Positions 38,671 through 46,917 of a stretch of DNA of 64,000 bases are shown piece after piece; the stretch's first letter is position 1, and every line of letters starts with the position of its first letter. The notes below the pieces were generated by a model. That model ran no database searches. It was not told the origin of the DNA and saw nothing but the letters and a program-made list of their open reading frames with translations. Source of the DNA: Elusimicrobiota bacterium (lineage in GTDB: Bacteria > CG03 > SLGR01 > PWQF01). Made by a program: the position numbers and the translations under genes. The stretch covers positions 18,068 to 82,067 of the forward strand of contig PWOI01000196.1 of NCBI GenBank assembly GCA_003557485.1, in the 5' to 3' direction.

Positions 38671-40259
38671 AAATAGTTAAAAAAACAATAAAGCGAGGTT
38701 TAAAAGTCTACCATCCCGCCGGACATAAAATAAACTGGGAAAGTTTCCTTCCTTTTTTTGAAGATCCTGAGCCTTCGCCGGACATTAGAAAGAAGCCCAG
38801 GGCCCAGCGCCGGCTTTTTATTTTTAAAACCGGAGGGGAAAGATACCACATAAAAAAGTTTAGCTATTTTATCTCTCCGCGTTTCAGGGATAAGTTCAGG
38901 GGTTTTCTTTTCCAGAGAACAGCGGCAAAACGGCAATTGATTTACTCGGTAAAACTTAATCAGCTGGGAATAAAAACTGTTTTTCCTTATTTTGCAGTAG
39001 AGAGAAGAAAGGGATTGAAAAAGGAAAGCCTTTTTATTACCCCGTTTACGGAGCGTCCGCGGCTGTTTCACAGTTTGCAGTCGAAAAAAATTCAGTATTC
39101 TCAAAAAATAGAACTTTTCCGAAAAGCCATAAGAGAAATATTTCTGCTCCACTCCAGCGGTATATTTCACGGTGATGCTCATACCCAGAACATCCTTGTT
39201 GATGATGGCAGTCTTCTGTGGTGCGATCTTGACAGAACAAAAAAATCCCGTCTGTTTTTAGAAATTCAAGGCAGGTTTTCTGATTTTGCACACCTTTTTC
39301 GTTCTGCTATCGCTGCCCTGATTTCATCCGGGGACTGGAGCAGCAGCATCAGGGAAGAGGTACTTGATATATGTGAGAAAAACTATCCCGGCTACGAAAA
39401 ATTAAAAAGAAAAGTATATATAAGGACTTCGGAAAGACTTGAAAAATTCAATTATGCGTCAATTAAAAATATTGTCGCTGAAACCCCCGAACCTTCGGTT
39501 ACAATATACCACCCTGAAGGCTACAATCTTGACTGGCAGTCCTTTATTCCTTTCCTTGATTTTCCGGAGCCGTTTAAGCCCGAGAAAATAACATCACGCG
39601 GAAGCCGGAGGGTTTTTATTTTTGAAGCGCCCTCGGGGCATCGGTACCATGTAAAAAAATTCAGCTATGAACAGTCTCCGCGCCTAAGGGACAGGTTTCG
39701 GGGATTTTTTTTCCAGTCTTCAAAAGCCAGAAAACAGGCTATTCAGATAGAAATGATAAGAGAGGCGGGGCTTGATACGGCTTTCCCGTGGTTTGCCGTT
39801 GAAAGAAAGAAAGGAGTGAAAAAACAGAGTCTTTTCATAACTCCCTATAAGGATGCTCCCAGTATGGCAAAGGTTTTCGCTTCTTCAGGAGTTTCTTTTG
39901 CCGAGAAGTACAGTATTCTTAAGAAGGCCCTTGAAGATGTAAGTGCCATGCACAGGGGCGGGGTATACCATATAGACACTCATATTAAAAACATACTTGT
40001 GGCGGATGGGGATCTCTTATGGTGCGACCTTGATGATGTAGGTAAAAACCGGATAAGACTGGAAACCAGGGGCAGGTTTAAAGACTGCTACAAACTTATG
40101 CGTTCTGCTATTATACTTCTTATCAGGTCAGGCCAGTGGCAAAAGGCGATGAGCCCGGATGTTGTAAAAACTTTTGAAGAAGCTTACCCGGGTCATTTAA
40201 TAATAAAAAGAATAATATTAAAGAGCCTTTCAAGAAGGTTTAAAGAATTTGAATACTGA
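38652..40259 (+). CDS. Tandem double-domain LPS (Kdo/WaaP-type) kinase
   Basis: 535 residues made of two homologous kinase domains, about 16-270 and 282-535. Domain 1 has VYHPAGHKINWESFLPFF, catalytic loop HGDAHTQN (H173, D175, N180) and D192 in WCDLD. Domain 2 has IYHPEGYNLDWQSFIPFL, HIDTHIKN (H440, D442, N447) and D459 in WCDLD. WaaP and Kdo kinases phosphorylate core sugars. Both domains look catalytically complete. Doubling is unusual; it may phosphorylate two positions or act as a built-in dimer. Start overlaps the ligase gene by 19 bases. Confidence 0.85.
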   Translation: MYRRKVKIVKKTIKRGLKVYHPAGHKINWESFLPFFEDPEPSPDIRKKPRAQRRLFIFKTGGERYHIKKFSYFISPRFRDKFRGFLFQRTAAKRQLIYSVKLNQLGIKTVFPYFAVERRKGLKKESLFITPFTERPRLFHSLQSKKIQYSQKIELFRKAIREIFLLHSSGIFHGDAHTQNILVDDGSLLWCDLDRTKKSRLFLEIQGRFSDFAHLFRSAIAALISSGDWSSSIREEVLDICEKNYPGYEKLKRKVYIRTSERLEKFNYASIKNIVAETPEPSVTIYHPEGYNLDWQSFIPFLDFPEPFKPEKITSRGSRRVFIFEAPSGHRYHVKKFSYEQSPRLRDRFRGFFFQSSKARKQAIQIEMIREAGLDTAFPWFAVERKKGVKKQSLFITPYKDAPSMAKVFASSGVSFAEKYSILKKALEDVSAMHRGGVYHIDTHIKNILVADGDLLWCDLDDVGKNRIRLETRGRFKDCYKLMRSAIILLIRSGQWQKAMSPDVVKTFEEAYPGHLIIKRIILKSLSRRFKEFEY

Positions 40260-41325
40260 ATTTTCTGTTATTCACTTCGATACCGGCTCCGATTGGAGAG
40301 GCGGGCAGAACCAGGTATTTCTGCTTATAAAAGAACTTAAACAATATAATATTTCTCAGTTGCTTGTTTCTCCTTCCGGGTCGCCTCTTTATGAGAAATG
40401 CAGAAATTCGGGGATAGATGTTTTTTCTGTCCGGGCCCGCTGTGATATGGATGTTAAGGCAGGGCTGGAATTCAGGAAAGCAGTACAGTCTTTTTCTGCG
40501 GGAATTGTTCATTACCATACTTCCAGGGCCCTCGGTGTCGGAAGCTGGGCGCTGAAAGGGCTTAAAACAGGAAAAGTCTGCACCAGGAGAGTTGACCTTC
40601 CTGTTTCCGGCGCTATTGTAAACAGGATTAAATACAAATCGGCTGATGTGATTGTGGCAATATCGCAGTTTATCCGGGACTATATGAAAGAAACCGGTTA
40701 TGAAAATACAGAGATGGTCTATTCATCGGTTGATATTGCAAAATATGAACATAATCGCTGCTATGAAAATAAGCCAGATATAAATGTAGCTATGGCCGGA
40801 GCGTTTGATCTCAGGCACAAGGACTTTGAAACTTTCATTAAAAGCGCCGTATTGCTTGCAAAAAACAGAAAATTGAAAAATATTAAGTTTTTTATTGCCG
40901 GGTCAGGCCCCGACCGTGTAAAAATAGAGAAGATTATACGAAGGGAAAATATTGAAAGCAAAGTTGAGGTTAAAGGTTTTGTTGAGGATATGAGCCGGTT
41001 TCTGAAAGAGACGGACATCTTGGTCCATAATGTTAATTTTGAAGGCCTTGGTACTGTTATTCTCCAGGGTATGGCATCAGGCTTGCCTGTTGTTGCCGCG
41101 GATATAGGAGGAATTTCTGAAATAATTGAGGATGAGGAAAATGGTTTTATGGTGCCCGTAAAAGGGTTCAGAGAAACAGCTGAAAAAATCGCTCTTCTGG
41201 CAGGCAGCGCAGAATTAAGGGAGAAGCTGGGGAGGGCCGGACAGGAAACTGTGCGCGGCAAATTTTCACCGGATAAGATGGCCCGCCGCTATATGGATAT
41301 ATACAGGGAAGTGCTTAAGAAATGA
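40249..41325 (+). CDS. Glycosyltransferase family 4
   Basis: 358 residues from TTG 40249, overlapping the kinase stop by 11 bases. Seen: IHFDTGSDWRGGQNQVFLL, MAGAFDLRHKDFETF, and the donor motif NFEGLGTVILQGMASGLPVV. GT-B glycosyltransferase of the LPS cluster; donor and linkage unknown. Overlaps the P-loop kinase gene by 4 bases. Confidence 0.86.
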   Translation: MNTEFSVIHFDTGSDWRGGQNQVFLLIKELKQYNISQLLVSPSGSPLYEKCRNSGIDVFSVRARCDMDVKAGLEFRKAVQSFSAGIVHYHTSRALGVGSWALKGLKTGKVCTRRVDLPVSGAIVNRIKYKSADVIVAISQFIRDYMKETGYENTEMVYSSVDIAKYEHNRCYENKPDINVAMAGAFDLRHKDFETFIKSAVLLAKNRKLKNIKFFIAGSGPDRVKIEKIIRRENIESKVEVKGFVEDMSRFLKETDILVHNVNFEGLGTVILQGMASGLPVVAADIGGISEIIEDEENGFMVPVKGFRETAEKIALLAGSAELREKLGRAGQETVRGKFSPDKMARRYMDIYREVLKK

Positions 41326-42038
41326 ACCCTTCTTTTTACGTTGAGTTTGTAGGTCCTCACGGTTCTGGTAAGACAACTATATGCAAACAGACAATGACAG
41401 AGCTTTATAGCAGGGGGTACAGCGTCGAATCCCGGAGGGGCCGCCGCCGGGGAGCCGGCAGAATGCCATTTGCGGGAAGAGGATTCCCTTCCCCTTTACA
41501 GGCTGCAAAGTTTCTCGCTTTTTTACCTTTATGCTTCACCCGGATACTCTATTACTGCATAAAAATGTCACTCAGCATGGGTGAGAAAAACTTTAAAGGC
41601 TTCCGTTTCTTTTTAAAAGAGTCTTTCAGCCTGAAGTGGAGGCTTCTATGCAGCAACGATGTGACTCTTTACGACCAGGGGCCTGTTTTCAAGTCTATCA
41701 ATCTTTCCCCCGGAAAAGATTGCCTTAAGTATCTGAAGCTGCTGCTTAAGGATTCAGAAGTAGTGATTGTCATAATAACTATTCCGCCCCGGGAACTTGC
41801 CAGGCGTCTTGCCGGCCGGAAAAATCCTGAAAAAATTATGGTTACTGCCGAAAAAATAGAAAAATCAGAATGGGATATCAGAAACCGCAATAGGCCCGTA
41901 CCGTATATAGAAAAGGAATTTGCTGAAAAATTTAAAGCCTCCTGCGTTGGAGTGGATGGAATGAAGAGCCCCCACTGCAATGCCGGAATTGTTGTCCGGG
42001 AAATTCAGTCGCGGCAGAACTCTTTCAGTTCGGAATAA
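41322..42038 (+). CDS. P-loop kinase-like protein of the glycan locus, paralogue 1
   Basis: 238 residues. A Walker A motif sits at residues 11-19 (GPHGSGKTT) right after a short beta strand, as in small nucleotide or thymidylate-type kinases; no specific family recognised. Two paralogues follow at 44374 and 48116, with the P-loop at the same residue number. It closes a run of + strand LPS genes and its last 34 bases overlap the minus-strand sulfotransferase gene tail to tail. Substrate unknown; phosphorylation of a sugar or glycolipid is only a guess. Confidence 0.7.
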   Translation: MNPSFYVEFVGPHGSGKTTICKQTMTELYSRGYSVESRRGRRRGAGRMPFAGRGFPSPLQAAKFLAFLPLCFTRILYYCIKMSLSMGEKNFKGFRFFLKESFSLKWRLLCSNDVTLYDQGPVFKSINLSPGKDCLKYLKLLLKDSEVVIVIITIPPRELARRLAGRKNPEKIMVTAEKIEKSEWDIRNRNRPVPYIEKEFAEKFKASCVGVDGMKSPHCNAGIVVREIQSRQNSFSSE

Positions 42039-42976
42039 ATTTTTTCTATCGGCTGGCTTTCATAATTTCTCCATAAACCTATGTTTTCTTCTGAAAGATC
42101 CGGCTTAAAATATTTTCCTTTTTCCCTGTGGACTGCGGGGTCGATTTCAAGATGCGAAATTATTTTATCTAAAGAAGTTTCATAGTTAAGGACAATGTCC
42201 TCAAAATTTATTTTAAGGACTTTATCGTTTTCATAGTAACTGTTTTGGCTGCGCATTAAACGGTACCATAATATAAAATCTTCAACTGACGCATTTTTCA
42301 TAATACTGCGTTTTACTTCAACAAAATTGTCTCTGGGGTCTCTGTCAACAATGACCATTTTCGCGTTGTCAAAATAGTTGAGCATTCTGTCAGGACGGCA
42401 GTGGTAGGACGCAAGGTCAAGAATTACCGCATCAGTGTTTTCTTTTCTGTCTCTAAAACTGTCACTAAGGAGTCCGGCCAGGTATTTTTTTGCAAGCGTA
42501 AGAAACTCTTCCCCCGGTGCGGCAATATCTATCTGAAAATCGGGTTTTTTTCCCAGAATGTTTTTTCTCAGCCTGTAGAGAATCCACTCCATTGAACTTA
42601 GCTCCCATTTGCGCCCGCTCCATTTCCCTCTGTACCTGAGGGATACAATATCGTTTATAAAGTTTTCTGATAAATAAGAGAAATTCCCGGCTACTTTCTC
42701 ATTGAAGTTTTTTCCCGGAAGGGCGAGAAGTCCTTTTCTTTTTCTTCCCAGAACATGGACAAGTTTTTTAAATCTTTTAACAGCGAGGTCACTTCGCCAC
42801 GGGGACCAGCAATCGACAAGTGCGTTCTCAAGATCCAGCAACCCGTCAGGTCCGCCAAGTATACGGAACTCGCTTTTGAGGCAGTGGTGTCCTTCAAATT
42901 CTTTCATAAGGTCATGAACGGCCCCGGATCCCGTAAATCCGTATCCCGCAATTAAAAAAACTTTAAAGGGTTTCAT
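42005..42976 (-). CDS. Sulfotransferase-like protein
   Basis: 323 residues. The N-terminal loop GYGFTGSGA (11-19) takes the place of the PAPS phosphosulfate loop, and VIVDRDPRDNF fits the 3'-phosphate site. The end carries IGLWRNYESQP, a C-terminal segment familiar from sulfotransferases. It probably adds sulfate from PAPS to a surface sugar. On the minus strand, opposite nearly all other genes, with its own candidate promoter right upstream. No Shine-Dalgarno is seen, so the mRNA may be leaderless. Confidence 0.72.
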   Translation of the reverse strand: MKPFKVFLIAGYGFTGSGAVHDLMKEFEGHHCLKSEFRILGGPDGLLDLENALVDCWSPWRSDLAVKRFKKLVHVLGRKRKGLLALPGKNFNEKVAGNFSYLSENFINDIVSLRYRGKWSGRKWELSSMEWILYRLRKNILGKKPDFQIDIAAPGEEFLTLAKKYLAGLLSDSFRDRKENTDAVILDLASYHCRPDRMLNYFDNAKMVIVDRDPRDNFVEVKRSIMKNASVEDFILWYRLMRSQNSYYENDKVLKINFEDIVLNYETSLDKIISHLEIDPAVHREKGKYFKPDLSEENIGLWRNYESQPIEKIYSELKEFCRD

Positions 42977-42982
42977 ATGACA

Positions 42983-43011
42983 ATCATATTTAATAGAGAG
43001 GTAATTTTCAA
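42983..43011 (-). promoter_or_regulatory. Candidate promoter for the sulfotransferase-like gene
   Basis: On the minus strand: TTGAAA (43011-43006), 17-base spacer, TATGAT (42988-42983). Both differ from consensus by one base. A start about 7 bases beyond the -10 would fall on the first base of the ATG at 42976, implying a leaderless transcript. Confidence 0.55.
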
Positions 43012-43035
43012 CAGGGAGGTTATGAAAAATTAATA

Positions 43036-44250
43036 CTATAATTTAAGAAGTGAATAAATTGTGAAAATATGTATATGGAATATTTCCTGAATGAAAAGGA
43101 CTATTGCTCCTATAAAAAATCCTAAGCCGTTTACAACAGCATACCTCTGGAAAGTTTTTTTCACCAGATCAATCTTTACAAGAGGAGAAGTCAGAGAGCG
43201 TGCCGGACTCTGCCTGTTGCCTGCATAAAGCACTGCCGGAACGTAAGCAAAGATTACAGGCGCGATCATGTAAAAAAGACCGCTTAGGAAACACATTACA
43301 ACAAGAAAAGCCATTTCAAACAGTCTCCGGAAGCGGGTTGAGAACCAGGCCTTACACGAAGAATCCATTAAAATTTTAAGACAACCTCCAAGGCATATAA
43401 AAGCTGCAAGCGGCGTGCCCAGCAGGTGCGCCGGGCCCTCTATTTCCGGGATCAAGCCTTCAGTTATTATCAGAAAGGCTATAATGCCGAAAGCAAAAAG
43501 AGTACGTACCCGGTAACGGTTCATGAGTAATGCAATAATTGAATCTTTACCTTTTATGTAGTTTTTTCCTGCTATCGCGAACCAGTAGAGGCTGAGGAAG
43601 GCAGCCGGGGGAATAAGAGCCCAGTGAGAAAGTTCAACAATTTCTCTAAATCCGTAGTTTCCAACCATAGATGCAGAGGCAAACAGGTACGGGTATGATA
43701 CATATCTCAGTATCCTGCTTCCTTCCCTGCCTCTGGCTATGTTGGGGTTTTCAAGTGAAAAGCCCGACCTGACTGCCCGGTGCGGCTTTTTTATTTTCCA
43801 CGGAATAACTGCCGGAACTTCCCGGCGGTATCTGATATATTCATCCCCGAATAGATTTATTAAGGTGCGCTCTTCCCTTCTTATTGCTTGAAAGTATGCA
43901 ATAATGAAGAAGAATGCGTAAGCAGCAGCCGCTTCCCTGCTTCCAATCATTATACAGAGCCCTGAATCAATCATTGCGTTTGCAAGATAGAAAGGATGGC
44001 GGACCCATCTGTAAGGCCCGGAACGGGTTACTGTCTTGTTCTGGTGAAGATGGGCCTTGCAGGCAAGGTGAAGCAGAATTCCAGGCAGAATAAGAAAAAC
44101 CCCTAAGCTGTAGTTTAACTGCTGCGGCGCGGTTTTTCCCAGAACTCCCAGTACAATACCCGCCACTACCAGCCAGGAGCGAAGCCGTTTCCTGTGAAGC
44201 GGGGAGTACCTGTAAATATTATTTAATAAATTTTTCATAGAGTTTATCAT
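43036..44250 (-). CDS. Multi-pass membrane protein with isoprenylcysteine-methyltransferase-like domain
   Basis: 404 residues. The first ~160 match the ICMT/PEMT family: SGPYRWVRHP (77-86), EER around 126 and FGDEYIRYRREVP. These enzymes methylate membrane-bound substrates using S-adenosylmethionine. The remaining ~240 residues add several more membrane helices with no domain I recognise, longer than normal for the family. It is transcribed away from the 44374 gene, with the sulfotransferase gene downstream on the same strand. Substrate unknown. Confidence 0.7.
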   Translation of the reverse strand: MINSMKNLLNNIYRYSPLHRKRLRSWLVVAGIVLGVLGKTAPQQLNYSLGVFLILPGILLHLACKAHLHQNKTVTRSGPYRWVRHPFYLANAMIDSGLCIMIGSREAAAAYAFFFIIAYFQAIRREERTLINLFGDEYIRYRREVPAVIPWKIKKPHRAVRSGFSLENPNIARGREGSRILRYVSYPYLFASASMVGNYGFREIVELSHWALIPPAAFLSLYWFAIAGKNYIKGKDSIIALLMNRYRVRTLFAFGIIAFLIITEGLIPEIEGPAHLLGTPLAAFICLGGCLKILMDSSCKAWFSTRFRRLFEMAFLVVMCFLSGLFYMIAPVIFAYVPAVLYAGNRQSPARSLTSPLVKIDLVKKTFQRYAVVNGLGFFIGAIVLFIQEIFHIHIFTIYSLLKL

Positions 44251-44373
44251 TGCAGTTACTAAAACTAATTATATATTATTTAAAAAAATACACAATTTAA
44301 CCTCTATTGAAATATCTCCTTCAAAAATATATTATGAATACCGGGAGAGACGGACCGGAGGCTTGAATATAAA
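44251..44373. promoter_or_regulatory. AT-rich divergent promoter region
   Basis: The largest non-coding gap in the window (123 bases) lies between divergent genes. Plus strand: TTGCAG (44250-44255), 16 bases, TATATT (44272-44277), then GGAGG (44357-44361) before the TTG start at 44374. Minus strand: perfect TATAAT (44273-44268) with TTGTGT 16 bases upstream. The two -10 boxes overlap, so the promoters may compete. Confidence 0.5.
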
Positions 44374-45111
44374 TTGACTTTTTCAGGACATTATGAATTC
44401 CTTGCGCCGCGCGGAGCCGGAAAATCCGCGTACAGGGACGCGCTTTGCGGATTAATTAACAGCAAAAGCGCCGTAAAGGCTTTGCGTTCCCGCAGCGCTG
44501 CCTTTGCCGCGTGTGGAAGGCGGTTCCTTCCGGGGTTTGCAGTTAAAAGCCCGGAACTCAGCTGCAGGGCGGGAAGAATTATCTCGAAAACCTTTCATAA
44601 AAGAAACCTGCTTGAGTTGAAGGCCCATGAGGAGTTTCTTGATGAATACAAGGAAACCGCCGCTCTACTTGAGAGCCTGCCTGCCGGAACGGATAGTTTT
44701 ATGTACTGGTTCAGAATCGTTTCGGGAAGGTACCAGCTTTCAAAACGGTATCTGAAACCGGATGAAATAATCTGCTACGGGGGAGGTTTTGTTTTCTGTC
44801 TTGAACATCTTTTCGGGAAGGCGGAGACCGGCTATATAGAAGAGGTCCTCTCCGTTTTGCCGAAACCGCGTCTTCTTATAGAGATCAAGGCGGAGGAGAA
44901 AAGCCTCATTAAAGCGCGTCAGGGGAGAGGAGATACCGGCCCGCTGCCGGAAAAAGTGAGGCAGGAAACGGCAAGTACTGAAAAATTGTCAGCCCTTGCC
45001 GGCAGACAGAGCATTAAAATAGTTTCTTTCTTTAATGATTACAGCGGTGTGAGGTTCACGGCTGATACTGAGTCTGAGATTCTGAAGTCACTTCCGGATG
45101 CGGGGAGATAA
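44374..45111 (+). CDS. P-loop kinase-like protein of the glycan locus, paralogue 2
   Basis: 245 residues. The start is TTG at 44374, 12 bases after GGAGG; no ATG or GTG fits. Walker A is at residues 11-18 (APRGAGKS), the same position as in the 41322 and 48116 proteins, after the matching strand YEFL. The rest is more diverged. First gene of a + strand group with its own promoter region. Probably phosphorylates a small molecule or sugar; this is inferred from the fold only. Confidence 0.65.
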   Translation: MTFSGHYEFLAPRGAGKSAYRDALCGLINSKSAVKALRSRSAAFAACGRRFLPGFAVKSPELSCRAGRIISKTFHKRNLLELKAHEEFLDEYKETAALLESLPAGTDSFMYWFRIVSGRYQLSKRYLKPDEIICYGGGFVFCLEHLFGKAETGYIEEVLSVLPKPRLLIEIKAEEKSLIKARQGRGDTGPLPEKVRQETASTEKLSALAGRQSIKIVSFFNDYSGVRFTADTESEILKSLPDAGR

Positions 45112-45114
45112 AAT

Positions 45115-46116
45115 ATGAGACTGAAAATTCTTCTTTTTTCAAAATCCAAGAGAACTACCGAGGCCACCGTCAACCTGCTTAAAGCCTTAAACCGGCACGG
45201 TCTGGTTGAAAAAGTAAAATGGCTCAACTATTCAAGGATAAGTAAGCTTGCCGGTAAAGGCATAGGCAAAAACTATGTATACCGGGTAATAAATTCTTAC
45301 AGGCCCCATCTTACCCTTGTCAACAACACAGATGCCGAAGTTGAATGGATTCAGGAATGCTCAAAACAGGGAATTGTATCCTGTTTTTACCATGATTATA
45401 ACTCTCCCGTAAAGGAAAAGGCAGTTGAAATAGGGCGCAGGTGTGATTTTTTCTACCTTTCAAATGCCATTCAGATTGAAGAATACAGACGCTTCGGAAT
45501 AGAGGCAGAGTACCTTGTAAGAGGGTGCAGCAGGGATGTCCATTATCCTGTTAAACCGCGCGGCGGGAAGTATAAAAGCCAGGTTGCTTTTATAGGAAAA
45601 CCCCGGGGCGGCATAAGAGATGAGATACTGAGAAAGGTTCAGGAAAATTTTGACCTCAAGGTCTGGGGCCCCAAATGGGACAGATCCCGGTTCAGTAGTG
45701 TAGGGGGACGTATCGGTTCCGGTAAATACCGCATTATATGCAGCAGCGCCGATATAATTCTGGGGGTTAATGACGGACGTGAAATAAAGACATTTGAAGA
45801 GCTCGTCTCACAGGGGCAGTTTACTTCCAACCGGGACCGTCTTGTTATGGCCTGCGGCGGTTTTTTTCTGACCAACTACAATAAGGGGCTGGAAAACCTA
45901 TACGGAATAGGAGAGCATCTCGATGTTTACAGGAGCCTTGAAGACCTTGTTGAGAAAATAAGGTTTTATCTGAACAACCCCCGCAAGCGCAGAGAGATAG
46001 CATGCAGGGGATGCGTATATGTGCAGAGCCGCCAGACCTTTGATCACTTCGTTCAAAAAGTTATAGAGGATGCCGCCTTAAAACTTCCCGGAAAAACAGA
46101 ACCGGCAGATTCTTGA
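45115..46116 (+). CDS. CgeB-like glycosyltransferase-type protein
   Basis: 333 residues. It resembles the CgeB / family-1-like glycosyltransferase group: LTLVNNTDAEVEWI, CFYHDYN, VAFIGKPRGGIRDEIL, SSADIILGVNDG, and the C-terminal VMACGGFFLTNYNKGLENLY and LDVYRSLEDLVEKI. CgeB proteins are linked to spore-coat or surface glycan in Bacillus; other members sit in capsule and LPS loci. The role here is likely addition of a surface sugar. It follows the P-loop gene by 3 bases. Confidence 0.72.
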   Translation: MRLKILLFSKSKRTTEATVNLLKALNRHGLVEKVKWLNYSRISKLAGKGIGKNYVYRVINSYRPHLTLVNNTDAEVEWIQECSKQGIVSCFYHDYNSPVKEKAVEIGRRCDFFYLSNAIQIEEYRRFGIEAEYLVRGCSRDVHYPVKPRGGKYKSQVAFIGKPRGGIRDEILRKVQENFDLKVWGPKWDRSRFSSVGGRIGSGKYRIICSSADIILGVNDGREIKTFEELVSQGQFTSNRDRLVMACGGFFLTNYNKGLENLYGIGEHLDVYRSLEDLVEKIRFYLNNPRKRREIACRGCVYVQSRQTFDHFVQKVIEDAALKLPGKTEPADS

Positions 46117-46174
46117 AGCTTTTCTCAAAAATAGTAGTATATAACTGATTGAGTATGCGTAGTGGGGAGTAATT

Positions 46175-46867
46175 ATGGAAAAGTCAATTAAATACAGTAA
46201 AAAGTTTAAAACCGGAATGATGGTGCTGGCTGTTGCCGCTTTTACAGGGCTGTTTTTTACAGTCAGGTACGGGGACGATAACCTTACCGGGACTATGGTT
46301 AGTTTTGCGAGAGAGACCGAAGCGGTATTTCCCTCCGGAGCAGATGCTACTTTGAGGTCGGATTCACGGTTCATAAGCAGATACGGAAACAGGTTCTATC
46401 ACCTTATATTTACTTTAATGCTTCTTTACGGTTTTTTGGGAAGGAAAAATATGAAGAAGAGAAGGTATATGAAAGTTGCCCTCATATACATAGCTGTCCA
46501 GGCTGTGGCCTCAGGAGTTATTACCCAGGGAATTAAGGCGGTAGTGGGGCGACCGCGTCCCAGGGAGACTTTCAGTTTAAGAGAGGAAGGTAAGGTTCCG
46601 GAAAGAAAGCCTTTCAGCGGACGTACAACCTATATGTCTTTTCCCTCGGGTCATTCCTCTGACGCCTTCAGTTCCGCAGGCGTTGTCTGGATGTTTTCCC
46701 CGTCGCCGGCAATAACAGCGGCAAGTTTTGCTTTTTCAGGACTTATCGCTATCAGCAGGGTTACAGCCGAGAGGCATTTCGTTATTGATATATTATTCGG
46801 AATGATAATAGGTTTTGCAACTGCGCTGATACTTATGTATAAGATGTATAAAGAAGATGAAAATTAG
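46175..46867 (+). CDS. PAP2-family phosphatase (membrane)
   Basis: 230 residues with several membrane helices. All three signature motifs are present: KAVVGRPRP, PSGHSS, and SRVTAERHFVID. PAP2 enzymes remove phosphate from undecaprenyl diphosphate, phosphatidic acid or lipid A. In a glycan locus, recycling of undecaprenyl-PP carrier or trimming of lipid A phosphate are both possible. A GGGGAG ribosome-binding site precedes the ATG. Confidence 0.88.
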   Translation: MEKSIKYSKKFKTGMMVLAVAAFTGLFFTVRYGDDNLTGTMVSFARETEAVFPSGADATLRSDSRFISRYGNRFYHLIFTLMLLYGFLGRKNMKKRRYMKVALIYIAVQAVASGVITQGIKAVVGRPRPRETFSLREEGKVPERKPFSGRTTYMSFPSGHSSDAFSSAGVVWMFSPSPAITAASFAFSGLIAISRVTAERHFVIDILFGMIIGFATALILMYKMYKEDEN

Positions 46868-46880
46868 CCGGCCGCGGTAT

Positions 46881-46909
46881 TTGTGAATGCTTTTAAATAT
46901 TGCTATCAT
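46881..46909 (+). promoter_or_regulatory. Candidate promoter for the second O-antigen ligase-like gene
   Basis: TTGTGA (46881-46886), 17-base spacer, TATCAT (46904-46909). The ATG at 46918 lies 8 bases after the -10 box and no Shine-Dalgarno is visible, so transcription would start at or next to the start codon. Confidence 0.48.
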
Positions 46910-46917
46910 TTTATTAA

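Noticed and set aside
38652-40259. Double kinase as an assembly duplication
   Set aside because: The two halves differ at most positions and in codons, so this is not a repeated read block.
42017-42045. Possible + strand terminator (GAACT/AGTTC stem, then T6) at the convergent gene ends
   Set aside because: Only a 5-base stem, 8 bases from the T run, and inside coding sequence on both strands.
46113-46140. Possible promoter TTGAAG-16-TAGTAT before the PAP2 gene
   Set aside because: Both boxes are weak and the -35 lies at the end of the previous gene; not enough to list.
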